The position numbers and the translations under genes are program-made. Below, piece after piece: positions 7,989 through 17,654 of a stretch of DNA of 64,000 bases (position 1 is its first letter; each line of letters begins with the position of its first letter). The DNA is from Salana multivorans. Lineage in GTDB: Bacteria; Actinomycetota; Actinomycetes; Actinomycetales; Beutenbergiaceae. The notes beneath the pieces were generated by a model. It worked only from the letters and a program-made list of their open reading frames with translations, was not told the DNA's origin and searched no databases. Location of the stretch: the NCBI RefSeq assembly GCF_003751805.1, contig NZ_RKHQ01000002.1, positions 186,001 to 250,000 on the forward strand, written 5' to 3'.

Positions 7989-8003
7989 TTGCAGAAACTT
8001 GCA
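7989..8003. promoter_or_regulatory. Putative LacI-family operator 2 at the malE-like promoter
   Basis: TTGCAGAAACTTGCA carries two TTGCA units 10 bp apart and is immediately followed by TACTGT (8005-8010), a possible -10. Repressor here would block the binding-protein operon promoter. The remaining bases between 7750 and 8092 hold nothing else recognisable apart from the ribosome site at 8082-8088. Confidence 0.6.
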
Positions 8004-8092
8004 CTACTGTGACGAGCATCGCAGGCGCCACGGGCGCCTCGTCCATCGGGGAACGAGGCGGGCGCCTGACCACCGGAAACCGGAGGAGTTAC

Positions 8093-9415
8093 ATGCGTAA
8101 GAGCTTCATCTCGGCCGCTGCGATCGCGTCGGCGGCCCTGCTGCTCGCCGCCTGCGGCGGCAACTCGGGCGGCGGCACCGACGCCAGCGAGACCCCCACC
8201 GCCGACGACACCGCCTCGGCGGAGGAGACGCCGGCCGAGGGTGGCGAGGAGTCCTCGGCCCCGGCCGTCCGCGACCCCAACGCCGACCTGGTCATCTGGG
8301 CCGACGCCGTGCGCTCCGAGGCCGTCCAGAAGGTCGCCGACGCCTACGGCGCCGCCAACGACATCACCGTCACGGTCCAGACCATCGTCGACGTCCGCAA
8401 GGACTTCGTGACGGCGAACCAGGCCGGCAACGGCCCGGACATCATCGTCGGCGCGCACGACTGGCTGGGCCAGCTCGTCGCCAACGGCGCGGTCGAGCCC
8501 CTGCAGGTCGCCGGCCTCGACGGCTACAACGAGAAGGCCGTCGCCGCCGCGACCTACAACGGCCAGCTCTACGCCGTGCCCTACGGCATGGAGTCGCTCG
8601 TCCTGTACTGCAACAACGAGACCGCCCCCGGCGCCCCGTTCGACACGATCGACGCCGCCATCGCCGCCGCCCAGGGCTCGGGCGCCACGCTGGACACGCC
8701 GCTCGTGCTCCAGACGTCGGACGCCTACCACATGCAGCCGTTGTACTCGTCGGCCGGCGGGTACATCTTCGGCTACAACGACGGCGTCTGGGACGTCTCC
8801 GACCTCGGCTTCGCGTCCGAGGCCGGCGTCGCTGCCGCCGAGAAGATCGCGACGCTCGGCGAGGCGGGCAGCGGCGTCCTCAAGACGTCGATCGACGGCA
8901 CGAACGCCGCCTCGATCTTCCTCGACGGCAAGGCCGGCTGCTTCGTCTCCGGTCCGTGGAACTACAACGACATCAGCTCGACGTTCGGCGACGACGGCTT
9001 CACCATGCAGCCCGTCCCCGGCTTCGAGGGGATGAACCCGGCGACGCCGTTCCTCGGGGTGAACCAGTTCTACGTCGCCTCGAACGGCAAGAACAAGGCG
9101 TACGCGCAGGACTTCGTCACCAGCACGGCCCCGGGTGGTCTCAACACCGCCGAGGCGCAGCAGGTCCTGTTCGACGAGCTGGCCCAGCCGCCGGCGATGA
9201 ACGAGATCGCCGACAAGGCCGGCGCGGAGAGCCCGTCGATGGCGATCTTCATCGCCGCCGCCCAGGCCGCCCAGCCGATGCCCGCCGTCCCGGCGATGGA
9301 CGCCGTCTGGTCGCCGGCCGGCCAGGCGTGGAACTCCATCATCGGTGGGGCTGACGTCAAGGAGACCATGGCGGCCGCCGCCAAGGCCATGGAAGAGGCC
9401 ATCGCCGCCTCCTGA
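8093..9415 (+). CDS. Maltodextrin-binding lipoprotein (CUT1 ABC importer)
   Basis: A 440-residue extracellular solute-binding protein, family 1. It has signal peptide MRKSFISAAAIASAALLLAAC with lipidated Cys21, then an acidic Thr/Glu linker (about 24-60) that tethers it to the membrane. The binding fold starts at LVIWADAVRSEAVQKVADAY and includes GPDIIVGAHDWLGQLVANGAVEPL and YAVPYGMESLVLYCNN, typical of MalE-type proteins. GGAGGAG ends 5 nt before ATG 8093. It is first in an operon with MalF- and MalG-like permeases and GH13 enzymes, which indicates maltose/maltodextrin as ligand. A strong hairpin follows the gene. No cognate ATPase is encoded nearby. Confidence 0.92.
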   Translation: MRKSFISAAAIASAALLLAACGGNSGGGTDASETPTADDTASAEETPAEGGEESSAPAVRDPNADLVIWADAVRSEAVQKVADAYGAANDITVTVQTIVDVRKDFVTANQAGNGPDIIVGAHDWLGQLVANGAVEPLQVAGLDGYNEKAVAAATYNGQLYAVPYGMESLVLYCNNETAPGAPFDTIDAAIAAAQGSGATLDTPLVLQTSDAYHMQPLYSSAGGYIFGYNDGVWDVSDLGFASEAGVAAAEKIATLGEAGSGVLKTSIDGTNAASIFLDGKAGCFVSGPWNYNDISSTFGDDGFTMQPVPGFEGMNPATPFLGVNQFYVASNGKNKAYAQDFVTSTAPGGLNTAEAQQVLFDELAQPPAMNEIADKAGAESPSMAIFIAAAQAAQPMPAVPAMDAVWSPAGQAWNSIIGGADVKETMAAAAKAMEEAIAAS

Positions 9416-9421
9416 GCCCGA

Positions 9422-9461
9422 GCCCCGGTGGCCGGGGGCGCACGCCTCCGGCCACCGGGGC
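9422..9461 (+). terminator. Attenuator-like hairpin after the binding-protein gene
   Basis: An 18-bp stem (9422-9439 with 9444-9461, one G-U) and a 4-nt loop, only 6 bp after the malE-like stop, no T-run. It is likely to limit read-through or stabilise the 3' end of the upstream message, so that binding protein exceeds permease. The rest of 9416-9622 shows only a weak ribosome site (TGGAGT, 9611-9616). Confidence 0.75.
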
Positions 9462-9622
9462 CGGCCCATGTCCCCGTCGCTGCGGAGCGCGCGCAGCCGC
9501 GCGAGTGACGGGCATGGCACTCCGACGTCCGTCGTCGACGCTCGTCACGCATTCCGTCGTCCGTTCCACAGAGCCCACATCCGATCCGGCGTACGGATCG
9601 GCCTACACACTGGAGTGTCGCC

Positions 9623-11245
9623 GTGGCAGTCAGCTCTACCTCCGCGCCCCCGACCCGCAGGCGTCAGCCCGGGGAGCACCCGCTCAAGATCCTCGCTCCC
9701 ACGCCCGCCGTGCTCATCGCCAAGGTGATCGGTCTCGGTCTCGTCCTCTCGGCGGCGATCGTGCTGACGCCGACCCTGATCGCCCTGGAGAACTGGTTCT
9801 TCCTCGTCGCGATCTGGGCGATCGCGATCTCCATCGTCGCGGTGTACCTCACCGGCCGCGCGGTCCCGCTCAAGTACCTCCTGCCCGGCGCGCTCCTGCT
9901 GATCGTCCTCACGATCTACCCGATCCTGCTGACCATCCAGACGTCGACGACGAACTACGGCGACGGCACGCGCTCGACCAAGGCGGAGGCCGTCGCGACG
10001 ATCCTCGGCAACGCCGCCGTCCCGGCCCCGGACGCGCGGACCTTCACCACGGCCGTCGGCACCCAGGGCTCGACGACGACGGGCCCGTTCAGCCTGCTCC
10101 TGGTCGACCAGGCGACGGACAAGGCCTACGCCGGCGACCCGGAGGGTCTCGTCGAGCTCGACGACGCCGTCGTCGAGAACGGCGTCATCACCGAGGCGCC
10201 CGGCTACACGCTCCTGACCAAGAACGAGATCAACCCGCTGACCGCCGGTGGCGGCCCGCTCGACGGCTTCGTCGTCCCCGCCGGCGAGGACACGGTCATC
10301 AAGCTCCAGGGCTTCAACGCCATGGAGATGCGCACGCCCCTCCTCTACGACGAGGACGCGGACACGATCACCAACGTCGACACCGGCGTCGTCTACACCC
10401 CGCAGCGCTCCGGCACGGGTGACCGCTCCTACTTCACGGCCGACGACGGCACGCGCCTGTCGAACCAGTCCTGGGGTGAGGACGTAGGGATGTTCAACTA
10501 CAAGCGCCTGTTCACCGACTCGCGCATCACCGGACCGTTCCTCAGCATCGCGGTGTGGACGCTCGTCTTCGCGGTCACGGTCGTCGCGTCGACCTACTTC
10601 GTCGGGCTGCTCCTGGCGATCTCGCTCAACGACGACCGGCTGAGGTTCCTGCGGTTCTTCCGCTCGGTCATCATCCTTCCGTACGCGATCCCTGGCTTCA
10701 TCCTCCTCATGGTGTGGGCCTCGTTCTGGAACCGGGACTTCGGTCTCGTCAACAACCTGCTCGGGCTCAACATCGACTGGCTCCAGGGATCGCCGTTCTC
10801 GGCGCGGGCCGCCGTCCTGCTCACCCAGCTCTGGATGGGCTTCCCGTACATGTTCCTCATCTGCACGGGCGCCCTCCAGTCGGTCCCCTCCGAGCTCAAG
10901 GAGGCGGCATCGATCGACGGCGCCACGGGGGTCTCGCAGTTCTGGCGGATCATCTTCCCGCTCGTCCTGGTCTCGACGGCGCCGCTGCTGGTGGCCTCGT
11001 TCGCGTTCAACTTCAACAACTTCAACGCGATCCAGCTCCTCACCCAGGGTGGCCCGTTCACGGCCGACAACCCGACGGCGGGCGGCACGGACATCCTCGT
11101 GTCCTACACCTATCGACTGGCCTTCGGCGGGGTCGGGGAACAGATCGGGTTCGCCTCGGCGGTCTCGGTGCTCCTGTTCATCCTGACCGCCGTCATCGCG
11201 GCCATCCAGTTCCGCGGCACGCGCAAGCTCGAGGAGATCTACTGA
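9623..11245 (+). CDS. MalF-like permease of the maltodextrin importer
   Basis: A 540-residue inner-membrane permease of the CUT1 class. Three helices (about residues 30-105) are followed by an extracellular insertion of about 180 residues (about 107-290). The core permease helices then carry the EAA loop EAASIDGATGVSQFWRIIFPL (about 423-443), which contacts the ATPase. The position of the large extra-membrane loop after helix 3 is the hallmark of true MalF proteins, and most CUT1 permeases lack it. GTG 9623 follows TGGAGT by 6 nt. It pairs with the next gene (1-bp gap) and relies on an ATPase encoded elsewhere. Confidence 0.92.
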   Translation: MAVSSTSAPPTRRRQPGEHPLKILAPTPAVLIAKVIGLGLVLSAAIVLTPTLIALENWFFLVAIWAIAISIVAVYLTGRAVPLKYLLPGALLLIVLTIYPILLTIQTSTTNYGDGTRSTKAEAVATILGNAAVPAPDARTFTTAVGTQGSTTTGPFSLLLVDQATDKAYAGDPEGLVELDDAVVENGVITEAPGYTLLTKNEINPLTAGGGPLDGFVVPAGEDTVIKLQGFNAMEMRTPLLYDEDADTITNVDTGVVYTPQRSGTGDRSYFTADDGTRLSNQSWGEDVGMFNYKRLFTDSRITGPFLSIAVWTLVFAVTVVASTYFVGLLLAISLNDDRLRFLRFFRSVIILPYAIPGFILLMVWASFWNRDFGLVNNLLGLNIDWLQGSPFSARAAVLLTQLWMGFPYMFLICTGALQSVPSELKEAASIDGATGVSQFWRIIFPLVLVSTAPLLVASFAFNFNNFNAIQLLTQGGPFTADNPTAGGTDILVSYTYRLAFGGVGEQIGFASAVSVLLFILTAVIAAIQFRGTRKLEEIY

Positions 11246-11246
11246 G

Positions 11247-12164
11247 ATGACTACGACAACCACCGATCGTCAGCCCTCGATCGTCCTGGACAAGCCGTCG
11301 CGCGACGTCGTCAAGGGCGCGCGCTGGTGGCGCGAGCTCGGCTGGCGCTACGTCGTCGGCATCGGCATCACCGTCATCGTCGTGATCCCGCTGCTCTACA
11401 TCGTCTCGGCCTCGCTCAACCCGATCGGGTCGGTCTCCTCGACGTCCCTCATCCCGAAGCAGATCTCGTTCACCCACTTCGAGTCGCTCGGCAACAACCC
11501 GGCGCGGCCGTTCTTCAAGTGGTTCGGCAACTCGCTGCTCGTCGCGCTCGTCGTGGTGACGGTGAACTCGCTGCTCTCGTCGTTCGGGGCCTACGCCTTC
11601 TCCCGGATGCGGTTCAAGGGACGCCGTAGCGGCCTGCTCGCGCTGCTGCTCATCCAGATGTTCCCCGGGATCCTCACGATGGTCGCCCTGTTCCGGATGT
11701 TCGGGATCATCGGCGACATCGTGCCGTGGCTCGGTCTGGACTCCCTCGCCGGCTACACGTTCGTCATGCTCGGTGGCGCGCTCGGCGGCGTGTTCCTCAT
11801 GAAGGGCATCTTCGACTCGATCCCCGACTCGCTCGACGAGGCGGCGAAGATCGACGGCGCCGGCCACTTCCGCGTCTACGCGACGGTCATCATGCCGCTG
11901 GTGAAGTCGATCCTCGTCATCAACGGCCTGCTCGCACTCACCGGCGTCATCGGCGAGTTCCTCCTGGCGTCGATCTTCCTGCGCTCCAACGGGGTCAAGA
12001 CGGTGGCCGTCGGTCTCTACGGCGTGCTCACCTCGGACCGGTCGGCCAACCTCGGCTGGTTCTGCGCCGCCGCGCTCGTCGTCTCGATCCCGGTCGTCGT
12101 CCTGTTCCAGTGGCTCCAGAAGTACATCGTCGGCGGCATCACCGCCGGTTCCGTGAAGGGCTAG
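11247..12164 (+). CDS. MalG-like permease of the maltodextrin importer
   Basis: A 305-residue CUT1 permease with six predicted helices. After an N-terminal cytosolic segment come the helix GIGITVIVVIPLLYIVSASLNP, the usual FKWFGNSLLVALVVV entry into the transport domain, and the EAA loop DEAAKIDGAGHFRVYATVIMPL (about 207-228). The C-terminus QKYIVGGITAGSVKG is typical of MalG. It starts 1 bp after the MalF-like stop, with ribosome site GAGGAG inside the preceding gene, and ends 7 bp before a GH13 enzyme gene, so uptake and hydrolysis genes share one transcript. Confidence 0.93.
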   Translation: MTTTTTDRQPSIVLDKPSRDVVKGARWWRELGWRYVVGIGITVIVVIPLLYIVSASLNPIGSVSSTSLIPKQISFTHFESLGNNPARPFFKWFGNSLLVALVVVTVNSLLSSFGAYAFSRMRFKGRRSGLLALLLIQMFPGILTMVALFRMFGIIGDIVPWLGLDSLAGYTFVMLGGALGGVFLMKGIFDSIPDSLDEAAKIDGAGHFRVYATVIMPLVKSILVINGLLALTGVIGEFLLASIFLRSNGVKTVAVGLYGVLTSDRSANLGWFCAAALVVSIPVVVLFQWLQKYIVGGITAGSVKG

Positions 12165-12171
12165 AAGCTTC

Positions 12172-14130
12172 GTGACCTCGATCCGCAGTCCGCACCACGA
12201 CGGGTCAGCCGCCTACGTCGACCCGACCACTCGAGCCCTCGGGGAGGTGGTGCGGCTGCGGATCCTCGTCCCTGATCGCGAGGACGGGGCGGAGGCGGCG
12301 CAGCACGTCGTCCTGCGCTCCGTCCGCGACGGGGAGCCGGAGCTGACAGCGGCCGTCCCCGGCCCGCGCGGCCCCGGCGGTCGCTGGTGGCACGTCGACC
12401 TCGTCCTGGTCAACCGCACGACGCGCTACCGCTTCTTCCTCTCGGGCACGGACGGCAGCTACCACTGGCTCAACGCCGAGGGGCTGTTCGACCGGGACCT
12501 GTCCGACGCGGGGGACTTCGTCGTCCGCGCCGACGACGTGCCCCCGGCGTGGGTGCCCGACCAGGTCGCCTACCAGATCTTCCCCGACCGCTACGCCGCC
12601 TCGGCCGCGGCGGCCGACCGCGAGACGCCGGCCTGGGCCGTGCGCCAGGAGTGGTCCGGTCCCGTCCGCAACGGCGGAAAGCACGTGGAGGACCACTGGT
12701 TCGCCGGTGACCTCGACGGCGTGATCGAGCACCTCGACCACGTCGAGGAGCTCGGGGCGACCGTCCTCTACCTCACCCCGGTCTTCGAGGGCCGGTCCAA
12801 CCACCGCTACGACGCCGTGTCGTTCGACCGCGTCGACCCGGTGCTCGGCGGGGACGAGGCCCTCGAGCGGCTCATCGTCGCGGCGCACGCGCGGGGCATC
12901 CGCGTGCTCGGGGATCTCACGACCAACCACACCGGGGCCGGGCACGAGTGGTTCCTCGCCGCGCAGGCCGACGCCGCCAGCCCCGAGGCTGGCTTCTACC
13001 GGTTCCGCTCCCACCCGGAGGACTACGTCGCCTGGTGGGACATCCCGTCGCTGCCCAAGCTCGACCACGCCAACCCCGAGCTGCGCCGCCGCCTCTACGA
13101 GGGCGGGGACTCGATCGTCGCCCGCTGGCTGCGGGCCGGCCTCGACGGCTGGCGGATCGACGTCGCCAACATGACGGGCCGGATGGGCGGCGACGACCTC
13201 GCGAACGACGTCGCCCGGCGGATCCGCCGCACGATGCACGAGGTCAACCCCGAGGCCTGGCTGCTCGCCGAGCACGGGCACGACGCCTCGGCCGACCTCG
13301 TGGGGGACGGCTGGGACGGCACGATGGACTACCAGGGGTTCACCCGGCCCCTGTGGGTGTGGCTGAACGGCGGCGCCCGGACGGGCGTCGACGACGACGC
13401 GGTCCCGCACGGCCTCGACTTCCTCGGCCTGCCGATCGACATCCCGGTGCTGCCGGCCACGAGCGCGGTCGGGACGATGCGCGACGTGCACGCCCGGATG
13501 TCGTGGGCGGCGCAGAGCGCCTCGACCCTGCACCTCGACTCCCACGACACGCCCCGGTTCCGCACCGTCGTCGGCGGCGGGACGGACGGCTGGGTCGACG
13601 TCGAGGGGAGGGGACGCACGCGCCACCTGCTCGGGCTCGCCCTCCAGATGACGATGCCCGGCGTGCCGTCCGTCTTCGCGGGGGACGAGATCGGGCTGAC
13701 GGGCGCGAACGGCGAGCACGCGCGCACGCCGATGCCGTGGGACACCGGCGTGTGGGACACGCCGACCTGGGACGCCTACCGCGCCTGGGTCGCGCTGCGG
13801 CGCGACCACGTGGCGCTGCGCCGCGGCGGCCTGCGCTGGCTCGACGCGGGGGAGGACTCGCTCACGTTCCTGCGCGAGCACCCGGACGAGGTCGTCCTCG
13901 TCCACGTCGTCCGCCCGAGCGTGCGAGCGGACGACGAGCAGGCCGCGAACGTCGCGACCGGCCGCCCGGTCCGGCTCCCCGCCGCGACCCTCGGCCTGTC
14001 CGACGGGCTGACCCCCGAGAGCCTCGCGGGCGAGACGGCGACGCGGGACGGCGGCGACCTCGTCCTGCCGACCGCGGTCGGCGCGCACGTCCTGCGGCTC
14101 GAGGCCGGCGACTGGGCGTGGGATGACTGA
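12172..14130 (+). CDS. Intracellular GH13 glucosidase, neopullulanase/cyclomaltodextrinase-like (copy A)
   Basis: A 652-residue cytoplasmic alpha-glucan hydrolase without signal peptide. An N-terminal beta domain (about 1-118, starting SPHHDGSAAYVDP) precedes the barrel, as in neopullulanase/maltogenic amylase enzymes. The GH13 regions are DLTTNH (248-253), GWRIDVAN with nucleophile Asp330, LLAEHGHD with Glu367 and LDSHDT with Asp459. It should cut imported maltodextrins. The protein at 15690 is a close paralogue with the same spacing of catalytic residues. GTG 12172 lacks a clear Shine-Dalgarno but is 7 bp from the MalG-like stop. The last 8 bp overlap the next gene. Exact specificity cannot be read from sequence. 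Confidence 0.88.
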   Translation: MTSIRSPHHDGSAAYVDPTTRALGEVVRLRILVPDREDGAEAAQHVVLRSVRDGEPELTAAVPGPRGPGGRWWHVDLVLVNRTTRYRFFLSGTDGSYHWLNAEGLFDRDLSDAGDFVVRADDVPPAWVPDQVAYQIFPDRYAASAAAADRETPAWAVRQEWSGPVRNGGKHVEDHWFAGDLDGVIEHLDHVEELGATVLYLTPVFEGRSNHRYDAVSFDRVDPVLGGDEALERLIVAAHARGIRVLGDLTTNHTGAGHEWFLAAQADAASPEAGFYRFRSHPEDYVAWWDIPSLPKLDHANPELRRRLYEGGDSIVARWLRAGLDGWRIDVANMTGRMGGDDLANDVARRIRRTMHEVNPEAWLLAEHGHDASADLVGDGWDGTMDYQGFTRPLWVWLNGGARTGVDDDAVPHGLDFLGLPIDIPVLPATSAVGTMRDVHARMSWAAQSASTLHLDSHDTPRFRTVVGGGTDGWVDVEGRGRTRHLLGLALQMTMPGVPSVFAGDEIGLTGANGEHARTPMPWDTGVWDTPTWDAYRAWVALRRDHVALRRGGLRWLDAGEDSLTFLREHPDEVVLVHVVRPSVRADDEQAANVATGRPVRLPAATLGLSDGLTPESLAGETATRDGGDLVLPTAVGAHVLRLEAGDWAWDD

Positions 14131-15661
14131 GCAGGACCGGTCGACGCGGTACGCCAACGCCGAGGATCGCGCCCGCGCGGGCCGGTACGAGGAACGCGAG
14201 GCCGACTGGCGCCAGGGCGCGGTGGTCTACCAGGTGATGGTCGACCGGTTCGCGCCGCCCGCCGACCTCGACGCCCGACGCCACCTCTACGAGGCGCCGA
14301 AGCGGCTGCACGCGTGGGACGAGACGCCGACCAAGGGCGAGTACGTCGAGGACGTGCGGCTGTGGAGCCACGAGATCGACTTCTGGGGCGGGGACCTGGC
14401 CGGCCTGCGGGACAGGCTCGACCACGTGGCCGATCTCGGTGCCGACGTGCTCTACCTCAACCCGATCTGCGAGGCCTCGACCAACCACGGGTACGACGCG
14501 ATCGACTACCTGCGGATCGCGCCGTGGCTCGGCAGCCGCGAGGACGTGACGCGGCTCGCGGACGACCTGCACGGCCGCGGGATGCGGCTCGTGCTCGACG
14601 GGGTGTTCAACCACGTCGGCCGGGCGAACCCGATCTTCCGCGCGGCCGAGGCCGACCCGGCCTCGCCCTACCGCGACTGGTTCGAGTTCGGCGAGCGGTT
14701 CCCGGGCGGCGTGCGGGCGTGGGCGCTGGCGGAGAGCCTGCCGGAGCTGGTCCACGAGAACCCGGCCGTGACGGACTACCTGTGGACGAGGCCCAACTCC
14801 GTGGTGCGCAGCTACCTGCGCGACGGCGTCGACGGCTGGCGGCTCGACGTCGCCTCCGACCTCGGCTTCCGCTTCCTCGAGGACCTCACGCGGGCCGCGC
14901 ACGCGGAGAAGCCGGGCTCGCTCACGGTCGGTGAGGTCTCGGCGTACGCCCCGGAGTGGCTCGGCCCCCTGGACGGCCTCCTGCACTGGAACCTGCGCCG
15001 CGTGCTCGTCGAGCTGGCGAACGGCCGGCTCAGCGCGCGCCACGCGCAGCGGATCCTCGCCCGGGTCTACGCCGACGCCGACTACGAGCACATGCTCCGC
15101 TCGTGGCTGTTCGTCGACAACCACGACACCGCGCGCCTGCCGGACGCGGTGCCCGACCCGGCAGCGCAGCGCCTCGCCCGCGTCCTGCAGCACACGCTGC
15201 CCGGCAGCCCGGTCGTGTACTACGGCAGCGAGGTCGGGATGACCGGCGGCGACGACCCGGAGATGCGCGGTCCGATGCGCTGGGACCTGCTGACGCCGGA
15301 CAACCCGTGGCTCGTCCTGACCCGTCGGCTCGTCGAGCTGCGCCGGACGCGCCGCGCGCTGCGCGTCGGCGACCTGCGCTGGCTCGACACGGACGAGCTG
15401 ATCGGGTTCGAGCGCTCGACGGACCGGGTGGCCGACGCCGTCGTCGTCCTCGCCAACCCGGGCGACGAGCCCGTCACCGAGCTCGTCCAGCTCGTCGACT
15501 CCAAGCTCATGCACGTCCTGGTCGACGCGCTCGGCTCGGGCGCCCGGCTCCACCCGGTCCAGGGCATGGTGGAGGTGGAGCTCGAGCCGCACGGCGTGCT
15601 CGTCCTCACCCCGCGCACGGCCGAGCCCGGCGGGTACGAGCCCTTCAAGCGTGTCCAGTAG
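14123..15661 (+). CDS. Intracellular GH13 enzyme, cyclomaltodextrinase/alpha-glucosidase-like
   Basis: A 512-residue cytoplasmic GH13 enzyme lacking the N-terminal beta domain of its neighbours. The barrel begins GAVVYQVMVDRFAPP. Region I is DGVFNHVG (from 159), region II GWRLDVAS with nucleophile Asp242, region III VGEVS with acid/base Glu271, region IV FVDNHDT with Asp335. A WSHEIDFWGGDLAGL segment (about 81-96) resembles the cyclomaltodextrinase/neopullulanase subfamily. ATG 14123 lies in an ATGACTGA overlap with copy A. The 3' end overlaps a possible early GTG of the next gene, so the three GH13 genes are tightly coupled. The C-terminal beta domain is short. Confidence 0.87.
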   Translation: MTEQDRSTRYANAEDRARAGRYEEREADWRQGAVVYQVMVDRFAPPADLDARRHLYEAPKRLHAWDETPTKGEYVEDVRLWSHEIDFWGGDLAGLRDRLDHVADLGADVLYLNPICEASTNHGYDAIDYLRIAPWLGSREDVTRLADDLHGRGMRLVLDGVFNHVGRANPIFRAAEADPASPYRDWFEFGERFPGGVRAWALAESLPELVHENPAVTDYLWTRPNSVVRSYLRDGVDGWRLDVASDLGFRFLEDLTRAAHAEKPGSLTVGEVSAYAPEWLGPLDGLLHWNLRRVLVELANGRLSARHAQRILARVYADADYEHMLRSWLFVDNHDTARLPDAVPDPAAQRLARVLQHTLPGSPVVYYGSEVGMTGGDDPEMRGPMRWDLLTPDNPWLVLTRRLVELRRTRRALRVGDLRWLDTDELIGFERSTDRVADAVVVLANPGDEPVTELVQLVDSKLMHVLVDALGSGARLHPVQGMVEVELEPHGVLVLTPRTAEPGGYEPFKRVQ

Positions 15662-15689
15662 TCACCCGGAACCGCAGGACGGATCGCCC

Positions 15690-17612
15690 ATGTCGTCTTC
15701 CTCCCCGTCGCTGGCGCGCGCCCCGCACCACGACGGCTCGGTCACCTACCTCGGGCCCGTCCCGACGCGGCCGGGCGGCTCGGTCCGCCTGCGCGTCCAC
15801 GTCCCCGCGCCGGGCGCGAGCCGCGTGCGCGTGCGCTGGGGCCAGGACGGCGAGCCGCGCCTGCGCGACCTGACGCCGACGCCGGCCTTCGACGGGCAGT
15901 GGTGGACGGGCGAGCTGCCCCTGGTCAACGCCCGCACGTCCTACCGCTTCCTGATCGAGGGGCCGGACGGGGCGCGGCACCGCTGGCTGACCGCCGAGGG
16001 CGTGAGCGAGCGGGAGGTGTCGGACCGGTCGGACTTCGTGCTCGACGCGAGCGACGCGGCCCCCGACTGGGTGGCCGACCAGGTCGCGTACCAGATCTTC
16101 CCCGACCGGTTCGCCCGCTCGGCCGCGGCCGCGGACCGCGAGCTCCCGGACTGGGCCGTGCCGCAGGCGTGGGACGAGCCGGTCGTCGCGGCCGGCGGTC
16201 CCGTCGCCCGGCAGCTCTACGGCGGCGACCTCGACGGCATCGCGGAGCACCTCGACCACCTCGTCGACCTCGGCGTCACGACGCTCTACCTGACGCCGGT
16301 GTTCGAGGGTCGGTCCAACCACCGCTACGACGCCGTGTCGTTCGACCGGGTCGACCCGGTGCTCGGCGGCGACGACGCCTACCGTCGCCTCATCGACGCG
16401 GCGCACGCGCGCGGCCTGCGCGTCCTCGGCGACCTGACGACCAACCACACGGGCTCGGGCCACGAGTGGTTCCGCGCGGCCGCGGCCGACCCGACGGGGG
16501 TCGAGGCCGGCTTCTACCTGTTCGATGACCAGGGCTACCACTGCTGGCTCGGCCACCCCAGCCTGCCGACGCTGGACTACCGCGGCCGGGAGCTGCGCGA
16601 GCGGATGTACGGCCGCGCGGACTCCGTCGTCGCGCGCTGGGTCGACGCCGGGCTGGACGGCTGGCGGATCGACGTCGCGAACATGACCGGGCGCCAGGGC
16701 GGCGTCGACCTGACCCGCGAGGTGGCCCGCGGCGTGCGCGAGGCGATGACGCGGGTGAACGCCGACACCTGGCTGCTCGCCGAGCACTTCTTCGACGCCT
16801 CGGCCGACCTCGTCGGCGACGGCTGGCACGGCGTCATGGACTACGCGGGGGCGTCGATGCCGCTGTGGTGGTGGCTCGCCGCCCCCGGCGCGCGCCCGCA
16901 CGCGACCGTCCCGCTCCCGATCGACCCGCTCCCGGCCCGCGACGTGGTCGCGACGATGCGGGAGGTGCACGCGCGCTACCCGTGGGCGGCGGTGACCGCG
17001 TCGACCGTGCACCTCGACTCCCACGACACGGCCCGGTTCCGCACGCTCGCCGGGGGCGGCGAGCACGGCGGCGTCGACGACGGGAGCTCCGACTCGGGGC
17101 TCGCCCGCGCGCGCCACCTGCTCGGGGCCGGGCTGCAGCTCACGCTGCCGGGCGTCCCGGCGCTGTTCGCCGGCGACGAGCTCGGACTCACCGCGACCAC
17201 CGGCGAGCACGCGAGGACCCCGATACCGTGGGACGCCCGCGAGACGTGGGACGCGGCGACCCTCGACGCCTACCGCGAGCTCGTCGCGCTGCGGCGCGAG
17301 CACCCGGCGCTGCGGCGCGGCGGCCTGCGCTGGCTGTCGGCCGGGGTCGACCACCTGACGTTCGTGCGCGAGCACCCCGCGGGGCGCGTGCTCGTCCACG
17401 CCGTGCGTCCGCGGCCGGACGGAGCAGCCCCGCGCGACGGCGAGGTCCGCCTGCCCGCCGCCGTGCTCGGCGGCGACGCCGCCGACGCGGTGACGCTGCG
17501 CGGCGAGGGCCTCGTGCGGCTGGATGACGGCGACGAGCCGGTCCTGGCGCTGCCCGGGTCGGTCGGCGCGCACCTCTGGCTCCTGCCCGGCGACGATCTC
17601 GCCTGGACCTGA
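15690..17612 (+). CDS. Intracellular GH13 glucosidase (copy B, paralogue of the 12172 gene)
   Basis: A 640-residue enzyme colinear with copy A: N-terminal beta domain (APHHDGSVTYLGP), region I DLTTNH (248-253), nucleophile Asp328 in GWRIDVAN, acid/base Glu365 in LLAEHFFD, and LDSHDT in region IV. Segments such as LTPVFEGRSNHRYDAVSFDR are identical in the two proteins, so this is an in-cluster duplication. A GTG at 15651 would give 13 more residues. ATG 15690 is preferred because the shorter protein aligns with copy A's N-terminus, though neither start has a strong ribosome site. Divergence in the loop after region I (YHCWLGHPSLPTLDY versus YVAWWDIPSLPKLDH) may reflect different chain-length or linkage preference; that is inference. 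Confidence 0.87.
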   Translation: MSSSSPSLARAPHHDGSVTYLGPVPTRPGGSVRLRVHVPAPGASRVRVRWGQDGEPRLRDLTPTPAFDGQWWTGELPLVNARTSYRFLIEGPDGARHRWLTAEGVSEREVSDRSDFVLDASDAAPDWVADQVAYQIFPDRFARSAAAADRELPDWAVPQAWDEPVVAAGGPVARQLYGGDLDGIAEHLDHLVDLGVTTLYLTPVFEGRSNHRYDAVSFDRVDPVLGGDDAYRRLIDAAHARGLRVLGDLTTNHTGSGHEWFRAAAADPTGVEAGFYLFDDQGYHCWLGHPSLPTLDYRGRELRERMYGRADSVVARWVDAGLDGWRIDVANMTGRQGGVDLTREVARGVREAMTRVNADTWLLAEHFFDASADLVGDGWHGVMDYAGASMPLWWWLAAPGARPHATVPLPIDPLPARDVVATMREVHARYPWAAVTASTVHLDSHDTARFRTLAGGGEHGGVDDGSSDSGLARARHLLGAGLQLTLPGVPALFAGDELGLTATTGEHARTPIPWDARETWDAATLDAYRELVALRREHPALRRGGLRWLSAGVDHLTFVREHPAGRVLVHAVRPRPDGAAPRDGEVRLPAAVLGGDAADAVTLRGEGLVRLDDGDEPVLALPGSVGAHLWLLPGDDLAWT

Positions 17613-17654
17613 CCACCCCGACGACCCCGTCGAGAAAGACGCTCGAGAGAACGC

